The notes: generated by a model not told the origin, from the sequence alone. A stretch of DNA of 49,454 nt from an uncultured Azospirillum sp. (GCA_900539605.1 UQCS01000011.1:1-49454), one strand, 5' to 3'. Shown: positions 23,086 to 33,059, numbered from the stretch's first letter. Numbers and translations are program-made.

Positions 23086-25557
23086 TCAGTCGACCGGTTG
23101 GATATGCCAGATTTTGTCAGCATATTCCATTACCGCGCGATCACTAGAGAACCGGCCGATTCGGGCAATGTTGTCAATTGCCATCTTGGCCCATTTGTTG
23201 CGATCAAGATAATCATGCTCGGCCCGATGCAGCGCTTGGTTAAATTCGGCCAGATCTGCCAACACCATATAATAGTCGCGTGACAACAGTTCTTCATAGA
23301 TCATCTTAAACAGCAGAACATACTCTTTTTGGCAGAACATATTCGAATTGAGCGAATTCATGATGCGTTTGATATAATCGGAACGATCATAAATCTCTTG
23401 CGGTTTATACGAATTGTGGTTGTGCATTTCGGCAATTTGCTCTTCGCGCAGGCCGAACAGATAGAAATTGTCTTCACCGACCGCCTCGCGGATTTCGATG
23501 TTGGCACCGTCATAAGTGCCGACGGTGAGCGCACCGTTAAGCGCAAACTTCATATTGCCGGTGCCCGATGCCTCAAAACCGGCGGTCGAGTTTTGGATGC
23601 TGACGTCGGCAGCCGGAATCAGCAGTTCGGCCAGCGATACCTTGTAGTCTGGAATAAAGACGACTTTGATTTTGTCATTAACTCGGGGATCGTGGTTGAC
23701 AACGTCTGCCACGTTGTTGATCAATTTGATGATCAGTTTGGCAAAGTTGTAAGAAGGCGCTGCCTTGCCGGCGAAAATATAAGTCTTCGGGTAGGGCGGA
23801 ATCGCATTGTCTTTGATAATTGCCAAATAATCGCCGATAACCTGCAAAATTGTCATCAGTTGACGTTTGTACTCGTGAATCCGTTTGGCCTGAACAATGA
23901 AAATACTGTCGGGATTGACTGCCACGCCGGTGGTCTTGAAAATTTTCTTGGCCAGCCTTTCTTTGTTTTCGTGTTTAATTCTAAGAAAATCATCCACAAA
24001 CTGCGGGTCATCATCAAAATCTTCCAACTGTTGCAGAAAATCGAGGTTGGTGATCCAGTCGTCGCCGATCTTGGAAGAGATCAGAGTAGCCAGCAGCGTG
24101 TTGGCATGGTACAGCCAGCGCCGCGGAGTGATGCCGTTGGTGACGTTGATGAATTTTTCCGGCCACAGTTCGTAGAATTCGGGAACCAGACGGGTTTTCA
24201 GCAGTTCGGAGTGAATTTTTGCAACGCCGTTAACTTTAAACGAACCGACGATGGACAGATTGGCCATGCGGATGACCTGGTTGCCGCCGTCACCGGAAAC
24301 AATCGAAACTTTGCCCAGTTTGTCGGGGCGGTCGGCGAATTTGGTGCGTGCAAATTCAATAAAACGGCGGTTGATTTCGAAAATGATTTGCAAGTGTCGC
24401 GGCAGCATCCGGCCCAGCATCCATGCCGGCCACACTTCCAACGCTTCCGGCAGCAGCGTATGGTTGGTATAGGCGAAAATTTTGGTAGTGATTTCCCAGG
24501 CGGCGTTCCAAGACTGTCCGTAAACGTCGATCAATTGATGCATCATTTCGGGAATGGCCAGTGCCGGATGGGTGTCGTTGAGCTGAATACAAATGTACTC
24601 CGGCATCCGGTGGAAGTCGTTGCTTTTTTCCATAAAGCGACGGATAATGTCCTGAATGGCACAGGAAACGAAGAAATATTGTTGTTTCAGGCGCAGTTCC
24701 TTACCCGATTCGATCGCATCCGAAGGATATAAAACTTTGGAAATGGTTTCGTTTTCTATTTTGTCTTTAAGGGCATCTATATATCCGCCTTTGTTAAAGA
24801 CGTTGATGTCAAGCTGTTCATCGCCTTCGGCCGAGAACAAACGCAGGTAGTTGACCGATTTGCCGTTGTAGCCGACAATCGGAAAGTCAAACGGAATGCC
24901 GTAAATATGGCTGGAGTTTTTCCAAATGAACAGCGGTTCGCCGTTGGGGGCATATTGAGTTTCGACCTCGCCGTACATCGGAATGGAAATGCGGCGGTCG
25001 GGGCGAGCAAACTGCCACGGCGAGTCTTCGCCGTCCCAGCTGTCGGCCATTTCGACCTGGTAACCGTTTTCGAATTTTTGTTTAAACAGGCCGTATTCAT
25101 AGTTGATGCCGTAACCGAAACCGGGAATGGCAAGCGAGGCCATCGAATCAAGATAACAGGCTGCCAGTCGTCCCAAGCCGCCGTTGCCGAGAGCGGGGTC
25201 GTATTCGGTGTCAAATATTTCTTCCAAAGATTCCCAAGGCCAGCCGTCGATTTTGATATTTTTCAAAATGTCAAACAAACCGAGATTGTGGAGATTGTTT
25301 TCCAACGAACGTCCGATGAGATATTCGATGGAAAGATAATAAACCCGTTTGGAGTTGGCTTTGTTATAACGGGCTATGGTTTGATACATCCGGTCCATGG
25401 CAAATTCGCGCACTGCGAGGGCGATCACTTTCATTGCCTCTTCCTTGCTGATTTCGCAGGTGCGTTTGCCGATAAAGTATTTTATGTAATGTTCAATCGA
25501 AAGTTTTAATCTGGCTTTGTCGATTTCATTTAAAATAACCGAGTTTTTCTTTACCAT
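23086..25557 (-). CDS. glgP: Glycogen/maltodextrin phosphorylase
   Basis: An 823-residue phosphorylase that releases glucose-1-phosphate from alpha-1,4-glucan ends. The pyridoxal phosphate lysine is K670 in EASGTGNMKFALNGA. The N-terminal catalytic region shows VYYLSIEYLIGRSLENN and the active-site glycine loop GNGGLGRLAACYLDS. YKRQLMTILQVIGDY precedes the cofactor domain. Length and motifs are typical of bacterial GlgP. A GGAGAG ribosome binding site lies just before the ATG. It sits 15 kb away from the glgB-glgX-malQ operon, convergent with the autotransporter gene. Its glucose-1-phosphate product complements the debranching and transferase steps coded by that operon. Confidence 0.97.
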   Translation of the reverse strand: MVKKNSVILNEIDKARLKLSIEHYIKYFIGKRTCEISKEEAMKVIALAVREFAMDRMYQTIARYNKANSKRVYYLSIEYLIGRSLENNLHNLGLFDILKNIKIDGWPWESLEEIFDTEYDPALGNGGLGRLAACYLDSMASLAIPGFGYGINYEYGLFKQKFENGYQVEMADSWDGEDSPWQFARPDRRISIPMYGEVETQYAPNGEPLFIWKNSSHIYGIPFDFPIVGYNGKSVNYLRLFSAEGDEQLDINVFNKGGYIDALKDKIENETISKVLYPSDAIESGKELRLKQQYFFVSCAIQDIIRRFMEKSNDFHRMPEYICIQLNDTHPALAIPEMMHQLIDVYGQSWNAAWEITTKIFAYTNHTLLPEALEVWPAWMLGRMLPRHLQIIFEINRRFIEFARTKFADRPDKLGKVSIVSGDGGNQVIRMANLSIVGSFKVNGVAKIHSELLKTRLVPEFYELWPEKFINVTNGITPRRWLYHANTLLATLISSKIGDDWITNLDFLQQLEDFDDDPQFVDDFLRIKHENKERLAKKIFKTTGVAVNPDSIFIVQAKRIHEYKRQLMTILQVIGDYLAIIKDNAIPPYPKTYIFAGKAAPSYNFAKLIIKLINNVADVVNHDPRVNDKIKVVFIPDYKVSLAELLIPAADVSIQNSTAGFEASGTGNMKFALNGALTVGTYDGANIEIREAVGEDNFYLFGLREEQIAEMHNHNSYKPQEIYDRSDYIKRIMNSLNSNMFCQKEYVLLFKMIYEELLSRDYYMVLADLAEFNQALHRAEHDYLDRNKWAKMAIDNIARIGRFSSDRAVMEYADKIWHIQPVD

Positions 25558-25699
25558 TTTCTCTCCTGTTTTTTATCAATTTGGTCTATTGTAACCATAC
25601 GCGGCAATTGTTTGAGATATCGTTAACAAAGCGGATATAATCATTAATAAATTGTAATTGCAGTAGGCGCCCTTTGTTTTTTGAGGGAACAATATTTTA

Positions 25700-25727
25700 T
25701 TGCAATCGGCAAAAAATATAATATAAT
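25700..25727 (+). promoter_or_regulatory. Promoter for the TolC-family gene
   Basis: TTGCAA and TATAAT are separated by 16 bases, 32 bases before the ATG at 25760. A second TATAAT overlaps it at 25717. Confidence 0.65.
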
Positions 25728-25759
25728 CACCGGAAGCTAAAGTTAAAAGAGGTATCATA

Positions 25760-27118
25760 ATGAAAAAATATTTTGCATCAGTTTTGATGAGCAGTGTCTT
25801 GTTGTGTTCGCCGGTTCGGGCGGAAACGATTTTTGAGGCTTTGGGTGAAGCCTATAACAGCAATCCGGATTTGCAGGCACAGCGTGCTTACCTGCGTTCG
25901 GTTGACGAAAATGTAGCGATTGCCAAATCGGGCTATCGGCCTTCGATTGATTTAACCGGCGGTTATAACGATACCCGCAATAACAATGACAGTAACAATA
26001 ACGATGACGGAAGCCGTACATCTTCGATCGGCGCTCGTATCAGCCAGCCGCTGTTTAACGGTTTGTCCACCTATAATTCGGTTCGTGCCGCCGACAGCAC
26101 GGTTCGCGCTGAGCAATACAATTTGTCAAATTATGAGCAGTCGGTGTTTTTAAGTGCATCGGAAGCTTATTTGAATGTGGTTCGCGACGCAGCAATTGTC
26201 GATTTACAAAAGAGCAACGAAAAACTGCTTAAAAAGCAGCTTGATGAGACGATCGAACGCTTTAACGTCGGCGAACTGACCCGTACCGACGTCGCTCAGG
26301 CCCGTTCCAGCCTGTCACAGGCAACCGCCAGCCGCATCAGCGCCGAAGGCAACTTGCAGGTTTCACGCGCCGTTTACAAACAGATTATCGGCCGGCAGCC
26401 GGAGAACTTGAAGGAACCTGACAACATTCATGAGTTTTTGCCCGCAACTTTTGAGCAGGCATTGGATTATACCATGGTTAATAATTATGATGTTTTGGCT
26501 GCCAAACAGGCTTTGGCTGCCCGGGAATATACGGTTAAAGCCAACTATGGCTCTTTGCTGCCGCAGATTGCTGCCACCGGAGAAGTTGCTCAGGTTAAAA
26601 ACGATCCCAAACACAGCGGGCTGAACGACAGTACGGTTGACAGTGTCGAGTTTGGTGTTAATCTGACGGTACCTTTGTATGATGCCGGCGAAAACCGTGC
26701 TATCATCCGTCAGAGCAAATATGCCAAATGGCAGGCGCATGAACAGGTGTTGAGTGCGGAACGTCTGGCCGTTTCCAGCATTACCAGTTATTGGGAGTCA
26801 ATGGTTGCCAACGATGCGATGATTAAGGCTTTGCAAGATCAGGTCAAGGCCAACGAAATTGCCCTCGACGGTGTTAAAAAAGAAGAAGCGCTGGGTAACC
26901 GGACGGTTTTGGATGTTTTAAATGCTTATCAGTCATTGCTTGATTCTAAAGTAGACGTTGTCAAAGCACGCCGTGAGTATTATCTTTCGGCTATGCAGGT
27001 TATGCAGGCGATGGGTAAGCTGACCGCCGAAAACCTCAAGCTTAATGTAGAATTGTATCATCCGAAGCAGCATTATAAAGAAACCCGCGATAAGTGGTTT
27101 TCGCTGTCAGCGGATTAA
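25760..27118 (+). CDS. tolC: TolC-family outer membrane protein
   Basis: A 452-residue protein. The signal peptide ends near residue 21 (SPVRAE). The classical TolC start ETIFEALGEAYNSNPDLQAQRAYLRSVDE (in overlapping pieces) is followed by the first beta-barrel strands with an Asn/Asp-rich loop (NNNDSNNND). Two internal repeats have the signatures FNVGELTRTDVAQARSSL and EALGNRTVLDVLNAYQSLL. TolC trimers form the outer membrane exit duct for type I secretion and RND or ABC efflux pumps. It has its own promoter and AGAGG before the ATG. The popZ gene follows after 24 bases, the same order seen in several alphaproteobacteria, so co-transcription is possible. The closeness to E. coli TolC is at family level only. 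Confidence 0.9.
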   Translation: MKKYFASVLMSSVLLCSPVRAETIFEALGEAYNSNPDLQAQRAYLRSVDENVAIAKSGYRPSIDLTGGYNDTRNNNDSNNNDDGSRTSSIGARISQPLFNGLSTYNSVRAADSTVRAEQYNLSNYEQSVFLSASEAYLNVVRDAAIVDLQKSNEKLLKKQLDETIERFNVGELTRTDVAQARSSLSQATASRISAEGNLQVSRAVYKQIIGRQPENLKEPDNIHEFLPATFEQALDYTMVNNYDVLAAKQALAAREYTVKANYGSLLPQIAATGEVAQVKNDPKHSGLNDSTVDSVEFGVNLTVPLYDAGENRAIIRQSKYAKWQAHEQVLSAERLAVSSITSYWESMVANDAMIKALQDQVKANEIALDGVKKEEALGNRTVLDVLNAYQSLLDSKVDVVKARREYYLSAMQVMQAMGKLTAENLKLNVELYHPKQHYKETRDKWFSLSAD

Positions 27119-27142
27119 TAAAAGTAAGACAGGGTGAAAAAT

Positions 27143-27880
27143 ATGGCAGCAGAACAGGAACCAAAAGAACTTTCAATGGCGGAAATTCTGGCTTCGATCC
27201 GCAAAATTTTGGAAGAAAACGGCGCTGAAGAATCTCGGCGGCATCAAGATGATGACGACGAAGTTTTAGAGCTGACTTCTTCGATGATTGTCGCGGAGAC
27301 AAGCAAAGCGGTGTCGACCAAGAAAGAAGAAAATTTTGCAGCCAAAACCGAGATTATACCGGATTTTGAAAGTGAATTGCGCCCGGTTCGTCAGCCGTCG
27401 CCGATCTTCAAACCGGAACCTCATCCCGAAGCACCGCGGCCGCCCAAACCGGTGCCGCAGCCGGAACATCGGCCCGAGCCGCCACATCCTCATCCCGAAG
27501 CACCGCGGCCGCCCAAACCGGCGCCGCAGCCGGAACATCGGCCCGAGCCGCCACATCCTCATCCCGAAGCGCCACGGCCGCCCAAACCGGCGCCGCAGCC
27601 GGTCTCACGGGATGTTTCGGAAGAGATTATCCGCAGTTTTACCCGTATGTTTGAACAAAACGATTTTCGCCGGAAGACCGAGCAGCCGGTTTTTGATGCC
27701 GACGCGCTGTTGCGACAGATTGCCCGGCAGGCGGTAGCGGCGCGTCTGGATAACCTGATGTTGCAAAATATGGTCAAAGAAACGATTGTTCCCGTTCTGG
27801 AAGAATGGCTTTCGCATTATCTTCCCAAACTGGTTGCCGAAGAAATCGAACGAGTGATGGTAAAGGCCGGCAGACGCTGA
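27143..27880 (+). CDS. popZ: PopZ-like polar organizing protein (DUF2497)
   Basis: A 245-residue protein with the DUF2497 layout. The N-terminal helix LSMAEILASIRKILEEN (near residues 9-25) binds partner proteins in Caulobacter PopZ. A disordered proline-rich linker follows (about 80-155), then the C-terminal helices ending WLSHYLPKLVAEEIERVM that drive oligomerisation. PopZ forms cytoplasmic condensates at cell poles and anchors ParB-origin complexes. The linker here consists of 23-residue tandem repeats and is mixed in charge, unlike the acidic linker of Caulobacter. I chose the ATG at 27143 because AGGGTGA lies 5-7 bases upstream; a GTG at 27134 is the alternative and adds three residues. 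Confidence 0.85.
   Translation: MAAEQEPKELSMAEILASIRKILEENGAEESRRHQDDDDEVLELTSSMIVAETSKAVSTKKEENFAAKTEIIPDFESELRPVRQPSPIFKPEPHPEAPRPPKPVPQPEHRPEPPHPHPEAPRPPKPAPQPEHRPEPPHPHPEAPRPPKPAPQPVSRDVSEEIIRSFTRMFEQNDFRRKTEQPVFDADALLRQIARQAVAARLDNLMLQNMVKETIVPVLEEWLSHYLPKLVAEEIERVMVKAGRR
27421..27600 (+). repeat. 69-bp in-frame tandem repeats in popZ
   Basis: Two full copies and one partial copy begin at 27421, 27490 and 27559, nearly identical at the DNA level. Each codes for 23 residues rich in Pro, His, Glu and Arg. The unit keeps the frame, so copy number can change without disrupting the protein. Confidence 0.9.
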
Positions 27881-27982
27881 CAAATTGCAGCGCCGGCCTC
27901 CCTTGATATGCCCCGGGCTTTTGCCTTGCGGGCTGTTTGTGCTTTTATTTGTTGAACAAAATTACTGAAAACTGGAAAAAAT

Positions 27983-30634
27983 ATGCTAGACAAAACTTAC
28001 GACCCGAAAAATTTTGAAGAAAAAATTTATGCCGAGTGGGAAGCTGCCGGTGACTTTAAACCCAACATGAGCAAAAATAAAGAAGCTTTTGCCGTTGTTA
28101 TTCCGCCGCCGAACGTTACCGGTGTGTTGCACATGGGGCATGCGTTGGATGACACCTTGCAGGACATCCTGATCCGCTATAACCGGATGCAGGGCAAAAA
28201 TGTGTTATGGCAGCCGGGGATGGACCATGCCGGAATTGCCACTCAGATGGTGGTTGAACGAAATCTGGCTGCCGAAGGCATTACCCGTCATGACTTAGGG
28301 CGCGAAAAGTTTATTGAAACCGTATGGCAGTGGAAAGAAAAATCGGGCGGCACCATTTGCAAACAGTTGCGTCGGCTCGGTGCTTCCTGTGACTGGTCGC
28401 GTTCGCGCTTTACCATGGATGAAGGGCTGTCGCGTGCCGTACGCAAAATCTTTGTCCGTCTGTACAAGGACGGTCTGATTTATAAGGCCAAGAAGCTGGT
28501 TAACTGGGACTCCAAATTTATGACTGCCGTGTCCGATCTGGAAGTGATTCAGAAGGAAACGGCCGGCAAAATGTATTATTACAAATATCCGATCAAGGAC
28601 GAAGAAGGACAATTTATTCATATTGCCACCACCCGTCCCGAAACCATGTTCGGCGATACCGCGGTTGCCGTTTCCAAAGACAATGAAAAGCTGAAACATC
28701 TGATCGGCAAGGAATGCATTGTTCCGATTATCAACCGGGCAATTCCGATTGTGGCCGATGATCATGCCGACCCCGAAAAAGGAACCGGTGCGGTTAAAAT
28801 TACCCCGGCACATGATTTTAACGACTTTGAAGTCGGCAAACGCCACAATCTGCCGTTAATCAATATTCTCAATCCCGACGCAACCCTGAACGAGAATACG
28901 CCGTTTGCCGGTATGGACACTCAAACGGCCCGGAAGGTAACGATTGCCAAGTTGGAAGAATTGGGACTGATGGAAAAAATTGAAGACCATCCGATGGTTA
29001 TTCCGTATGGTGACCGTTCCAACGTTGTGATCGAACCGTTGTTGACCGATCAGTGGTTTGTCGATGCGCCGACTTTGGCTAAAGAAGCTATCCGTGCGGT
29101 CGAAGACGGCGAAATGCAGTTTGTACCCAAGTCCTATGAAAAGACCTATTTTGAATGGATGCGCAATATTCAGCCGTGGTGTATTTCCCGTCAATTGTGG
29201 TGGGGGCACCAGATGCCGATTTGGTATGGTCCCGACGGTGAAATCTTTTGCGAAGAAAATGTCGAAGAAGCTCAGACCGCTGCCGACAAACATTATGGCA
29301 AGCCGGTTGAACTGACCCGCGAGACCGATGTGTTGGATACCTGGTTTTCGTCCGGCTTGTGGGCGTTCTCAACCATGGGCTGGCCGGACAAAAGTGAATA
29401 TTTGGATACATTTTATCCGACTTCGGTATTGGTAACCGGTTTTGACATTATTTTCTTCTGGGTTGCCCGGATGATGATGATGAGCATGTATGTTATGAAA
29501 AAAGTGCCGTTCAAAAAAGCTTATATCCATGGTTTGGTCCGTGACGAGCAGGGACGTAAAATGTCAAAGTCCAAAGGTAACACAGTTGATCCGATGGAAA
29601 TTATTGAAAAGTACGGCGCCGATGCGTTGCGCTTCTTTATGGCTGCAATGGAAACCCAGGGCCGTGATATCAATGTTTCGGAAGCCCGTATCCAAGGTTA
29701 TCGCAATTTTGCCACCAAATTGTGGAACTCCGCCCGTTTTGGCGAGATGAACCAATGCGAATTGCCGCAAAGCTTTGATGAAAATAAAGTCGAACATCCG
29801 GTTAATCGCTGGATTGTTGCCAAAGTTAAGCAGGCGACGGCCGAGTTGACCGAAAATTTGAACAACTTCCGCTTTTCCGATGCCGCTAATACCGTTTATC
29901 AGTTTGTTTGGGGCGCGTTCTGCGACTGGTATATTGAGATGATTAAACCGATTTTGTACGGCGATAATGAAGCCGAAAAAGCAGAAACCCGCGCGGCATT
30001 CGCCTGGGTATTCAATCGGATTTTGGTGATTTTACATCCGTTTATGCCGTTTATCACCAGTGAGTTGTGGAATAATACCGGCACCCGCGGCGAGCGCTTA
30101 ATCAATGCTTCGTGGCCGCAAAACGAAGGTTACAGTGTTTCGGCAATCAGTGATATCGATTGGGCGATCGAATTGATCAGTTCTATCCGCTCGCTGCGTG
30201 CGGAAATGAACTTACCTGCCGGCACCCGGCTGACGGTATGGCTGCAAGGTGCTAATGTCGAATCTCTGACGCATTTACAGCAGTTTAAAACCATCATCTG
30301 TTCGTTGGCACGGTTGGAAGATATTGCCGGTTATAACGGCGAGGTAACACCGGATATGGTTCAAAGCGTATTCCGCGAAGCTTCTATGCTGATTCCTCTG
30401 AAAGGCATTGTGGATTTTGCGGCTGAGCGTGAGCGCCTGCAAAAGGAACTGGCTGCGCTAGAACAAAATCTGGCCGGGTATGAACGTAAGCTTGCCAACC
30501 CCAGCTTTGTCGAACGGGCACCGAAAGCTGTGGTTGACGAAGAAAGACGACGCCGGGCCGAAGCTTTGGACAATAAGGCCAAAGTTGAAAAAGCCCTGCA
30601 GCGCATCAAAGCAAGTGAGGGTGTTCAGTCTTAG
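27983..30634 (+). CDS. valS: Valyl-tRNA synthetase
   Basis: An 883-residue class I synthetase. The HIGH-type motif is HMGH at residue 50 in PPNVTGVLHMGHALDD, and the KMSKS motif starts at K526 in GRKMSKSKGNTVDP. The editing domain spans about residues 190-340 with TTRPETMFGDTAVAV. The C-terminal coiled coil (about 805-880) contains the ERERLQKELAALEQ pattern. Length and order match bacterial ValRS. The start is an ATG with a weak GGAA ahead of it, 102 bases after popZ. It ends in a terminator, so it is the last gene of the run. It charges tRNA-Val in the cytosol. Confidence 0.98.
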   Translation: MLDKTYDPKNFEEKIYAEWEAAGDFKPNMSKNKEAFAVVIPPPNVTGVLHMGHALDDTLQDILIRYNRMQGKNVLWQPGMDHAGIATQMVVERNLAAEGITRHDLGREKFIETVWQWKEKSGGTICKQLRRLGASCDWSRSRFTMDEGLSRAVRKIFVRLYKDGLIYKAKKLVNWDSKFMTAVSDLEVIQKETAGKMYYYKYPIKDEEGQFIHIATTRPETMFGDTAVAVSKDNEKLKHLIGKECIVPIINRAIPIVADDHADPEKGTGAVKITPAHDFNDFEVGKRHNLPLINILNPDATLNENTPFAGMDTQTARKVTIAKLEELGLMEKIEDHPMVIPYGDRSNVVIEPLLTDQWFVDAPTLAKEAIRAVEDGEMQFVPKSYEKTYFEWMRNIQPWCISRQLWWGHQMPIWYGPDGEIFCEENVEEAQTAADKHYGKPVELTRETDVLDTWFSSGLWAFSTMGWPDKSEYLDTFYPTSVLVTGFDIIFFWVARMMMMSMYVMKKVPFKKAYIHGLVRDEQGRKMSKSKGNTVDPMEIIEKYGADALRFFMAAMETQGRDINVSEARIQGYRNFATKLWNSARFGEMNQCELPQSFDENKVEHPVNRWIVAKVKQATAELTENLNNFRFSDAANTVYQFVWGAFCDWYIEMIKPILYGDNEAEKAETRAAFAWVFNRILVILHPFMPFITSELWNNTGTRGERLINASWPQNEGYSVSAISDIDWAIELISSIRSLRAEMNLPAGTRLTVWLQGANVESLTHLQQFKTIICSLARLEDIAGYNGEVTPDMVQSVFREASMLIPLKGIVDFAAERERLQKELAALEQNLAGYERKLANPSFVERAPKAVVDEERRRRAEALDNKAKVEKALQRIKASEGVQS

Positions 30635-30662
30635 ATACCGTAATTTGGAAAGCGCATATTGT

Positions 30663-30695
30663 AAAAACCCGGTCAAATTTCGTAGCCGGGTTTTT
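30663..30695 (+). terminator. Rho-independent terminator of valS
   Basis: AAAAACCCGG pairs with CCGGGTTTTT around a 13-base loop, 28 bases after the valS stop codon. Confidence 0.75.
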
Positions 30696-30805
30696 CTGAA
30701 TAAATGGAATTTCTGCAAGCTGAGAGCTAAAACAAGTTTTATTAACGCCCAAACAGCATTTAATCTGGTGTTTGTTTAATGTAAGCGGTGCACTATTTAA
30801 GGCAT

Positions 30806-30836
30806 AAGAAAACCCCGGATAACAAGTCCGGGGTTT
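30806..30836 (-). terminator. Rho-independent terminator of the orphan gene
   Basis: AAACCCCGGA (30810-30819) pairs with TCCGGGGTTT (30827-30836). On the minus strand it runs into a T-rich stretch, just after the gene ending at 30849. Confidence 0.8.
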
Positions 30837-30848
30837 ATGCCGTACGTT

Positions 30849-32957
30849 TTAACGTGTTGTTTGTGGGCGCCGGCTTACCGGTGGATGGTTGTTAGAATTG
30901 TTATTGTCATGAGAGTTATGCGGTGCATTCGAATTTGGAGCAGCGGTTTGGTGTCCGGTGGTTCCCCGATTCAAAGTTTGACGCAATTCATCCTGAATCT
31001 GACGGAAGTTGTGTTTCGGTGTACCGATCCGGATGACAACGATCGGCGGCAAGCCAATATCGGCCAGCTCAGTCTTGACGTTTTCGATTTCGGTCGTAGC
31101 TTCTGTTAAATAAGGGGCAACCGCATCACGAGCGGCATTGCCTTTATAAAAGTCGTCTTTGACCAATTTACGATATTCGTCTTCAATTTTGCGTTTGGCG
31201 CGTTTTTCTTGTGTTTCCTGCATAATATGAAACAGTCGGATAGCCGCTTCCGGCGGCATTTCACGCATCGGGATATCTTCGTGTCCGTTGAGATAGGATT
31301 TGAACTTCTCTTTTTCTTCCGGTGTCAGGGAAGAGCATTTATCGGAAACCAGATAGCCGATGGTTGCATCTTTTTGATCAACTCCGTCGCTATAAGCGGC
31401 ATATAATTTGGCAACCGCTTTAGCGGCGCCGATCGCTGCTGCCGCACCGTCCGGATTGCCCGAACCGTTTTCTTTAATGATTTTTTCATATGCACCGCGT
31501 AAGCCGAAATCTTCCCACCAATCACGGAAAGGTGACATATTGTAAGCGCCAACGGCATGGCGGACGCAACGACATTCGGCATCGTTTTTATTTTTTGGAT
31601 CATCCCATTGAATGCCTTTTTGCTGCAATTGATAAGCCAGTTGCAAGGCGAGATCACGGCGGTATTTGATAACTTTGGGGTTGTTTTTGCCGTTCTTGCC
31701 CTCGGCGGCGTCAATCATCTTGTCGAACTTGGTTTGTGACAATTTAAGATCGACCGGGACAATCAACGCACGGCCGCAACCAAGGCGGATAGCTGTTTCG
31801 TTAGCGTCCCCCATTGTGCCGAATTTTACCCGTTTGATGCCGGCATCTTTATAAGCATCCATAATACGGTCGGCGTAATTGTCGTTAAGCATCTTGCCGC
31901 TTGGCAGCGAGAACGAAACTTCCAAACGTCCGTTTTCGTCCATACGGACATACAGTTTGCATTCGTGACGGGTTTTGACATCTTTGGTTTTGCTGTCAAT
32001 AACGCCGTCCTGTTGCATATTTTCGGGATTTTCTTTTTCAAAAGCGGTGAACACGGTGTAACCGCCTCTATGAGTAACAAAATAGCTCAATCCGCGGCGT
32101 TTGTTTTTATCCATCCATTTCGTCAGAGACTGAATTGCGTTTTCGTAGGCATCGTCCGGTGCTTTGTTGGCATTACCGCCGCGTACCGGAATTGTGCCGG
32201 TTACCGGAATATCAGGAGCGTTGTCATGAATGTCGTTGCTGTTGTCGTCCGGTGTCTGAGGTTCGTCGTTAGCGGCCTGATCGACGGCCAGCGGAGCGGC
32301 AGCAACGCTGTAACCGGTGTCTTCGCCTTGGCGTCCGATTTCCTGTTTAATTTCAGCTTGGGTGGCGGCAAACATTTCGCCGGTGGCTTGATCGGCGTTT
32401 TCCAACTTAAGTGAGTCCATATCGATAAAGGATACCAGACCGCGGCGGTCGAGATATGCCAGCATTTCTTTCAGCCGGTCAGGGGTCATGCCGGACGGAT
32501 CAAAATAAAGCTTGCCGTCATGAATTTGGAATGAAATATCGGTCGGTTTCATAATATCAACCGCCAGAAACAGGTTGCCGTTCTGATCTTCACAAATCCG
32601 GGCGTTGGCACGTTCGGTTTCTTTAGCCTTATCTCCTTCGCCGTCGGAGACGGTTTCGGCGTTGGTGGCGTTTTTCAAGGCATATAAGGTTGTATAAAAC
32701 TCAGGATTTTTCTGATAAACATCCAACTCGTCGCAAGCGCTTTTATAGGCGACTTCTTCTTTGCGTTTGCGCAGATAAGCTTCGCGTGCGGCCCGGTCAT
32801 CGCCGAGATCTTCGGGAATTTCAATGGCCTTGCGGATATGACTTTCGAGGACATTACGAACCTCTTCGGCGGTATGTGTACGGTTTTGGACAAATTTATG
32901 CAAGTCCAGTTCCATAAAGGGCTTGCCTGCAGTGTTGTTTGTTGCTTTTGTTACCAT
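30849..32957 (-). CDS. Large hypothetical soluble protein, 702 residues
   Basis: A 702-residue hydrophilic protein that I cannot assign to a family. It has no signal peptide or membrane segment. Visible parts: a helical charged N-terminus (to about 100); a mixed region with DGKLYFDPSGMTPDRLKEML near residue 155; a low-complexity Asp/Asn/Pro linker near 225-265; a second folded-looking region (about 270-640); and an Asn/His/Pro-rich tail. I chose the ATG at 32957 because GGAGG lies 5 bases upstream; a GTG at 32969 is the alternative and would overlap that site. It is a single transcription unit between valS and lexA. Size, isolation and disordered ends would fit a secreted effector or a structural protein, but this is speculation. 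Confidence 0.75.
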   Translation of the reverse strand: MVTKATNNTAGKPFMELDLHKFVQNRTHTAEEVRNVLESHIRKAIEIPEDLGDDRAAREAYLRKRKEEVAYKSACDELDVYQKNPEFYTTLYALKNATNAETVSDGEGDKAKETERANARICEDQNGNLFLAVDIMKPTDISFQIHDGKLYFDPSGMTPDRLKEMLAYLDRRGLVSFIDMDSLKLENADQATGEMFAATQAEIKQEIGRQGEDTGYSVAAAPLAVDQAANDEPQTPDDNSNDIHDNAPDIPVTGTIPVRGGNANKAPDDAYENAIQSLTKWMDKNKRRGLSYFVTHRGGYTVFTAFEKENPENMQQDGVIDSKTKDVKTRHECKLYVRMDENGRLEVSFSLPSGKMLNDNYADRIMDAYKDAGIKRVKFGTMGDANETAIRLGCGRALIVPVDLKLSQTKFDKMIDAAEGKNGKNNPKVIKYRRDLALQLAYQLQQKGIQWDDPKNKNDAECRCVRHAVGAYNMSPFRDWWEDFGLRGAYEKIIKENGSGNPDGAAAAIGAAKAVAKLYAAYSDGVDQKDATIGYLVSDKCSSLTPEEKEKFKSYLNGHEDIPMREMPPEAAIRLFHIMQETQEKRAKRKIEDEYRKLVKDDFYKGNAARDAVAPYLTEATTEIENVKTELADIGLPPIVVIRIGTPKHNFRQIQDELRQTLNRGTTGHQTAAPNSNAPHNSHDNNNSNNHPPVSRRPQTTR

Positions 32958-33059
32958 GAAATCCTCCACATAAGCTGAAATATTAAAAGTATCATAACAT
33001 GACTATACAAAAAAGCAAGTGTTTTTTGACAAAAAAGAGGACGATCCGTTAAAAAATTG

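Noticed and set aside
23329..24732. 467-codon open frame antisense to glgP
   Set aside because: glgP is unmistakable by its cofactor motif; the antisense frame shows no family features.
27421..27600. CRISPR-like regular repeats
   Set aside because: The 69-bp units are contiguous, keep the reading frame and code for the proline-rich linker of PopZ; there are no unique spacers.
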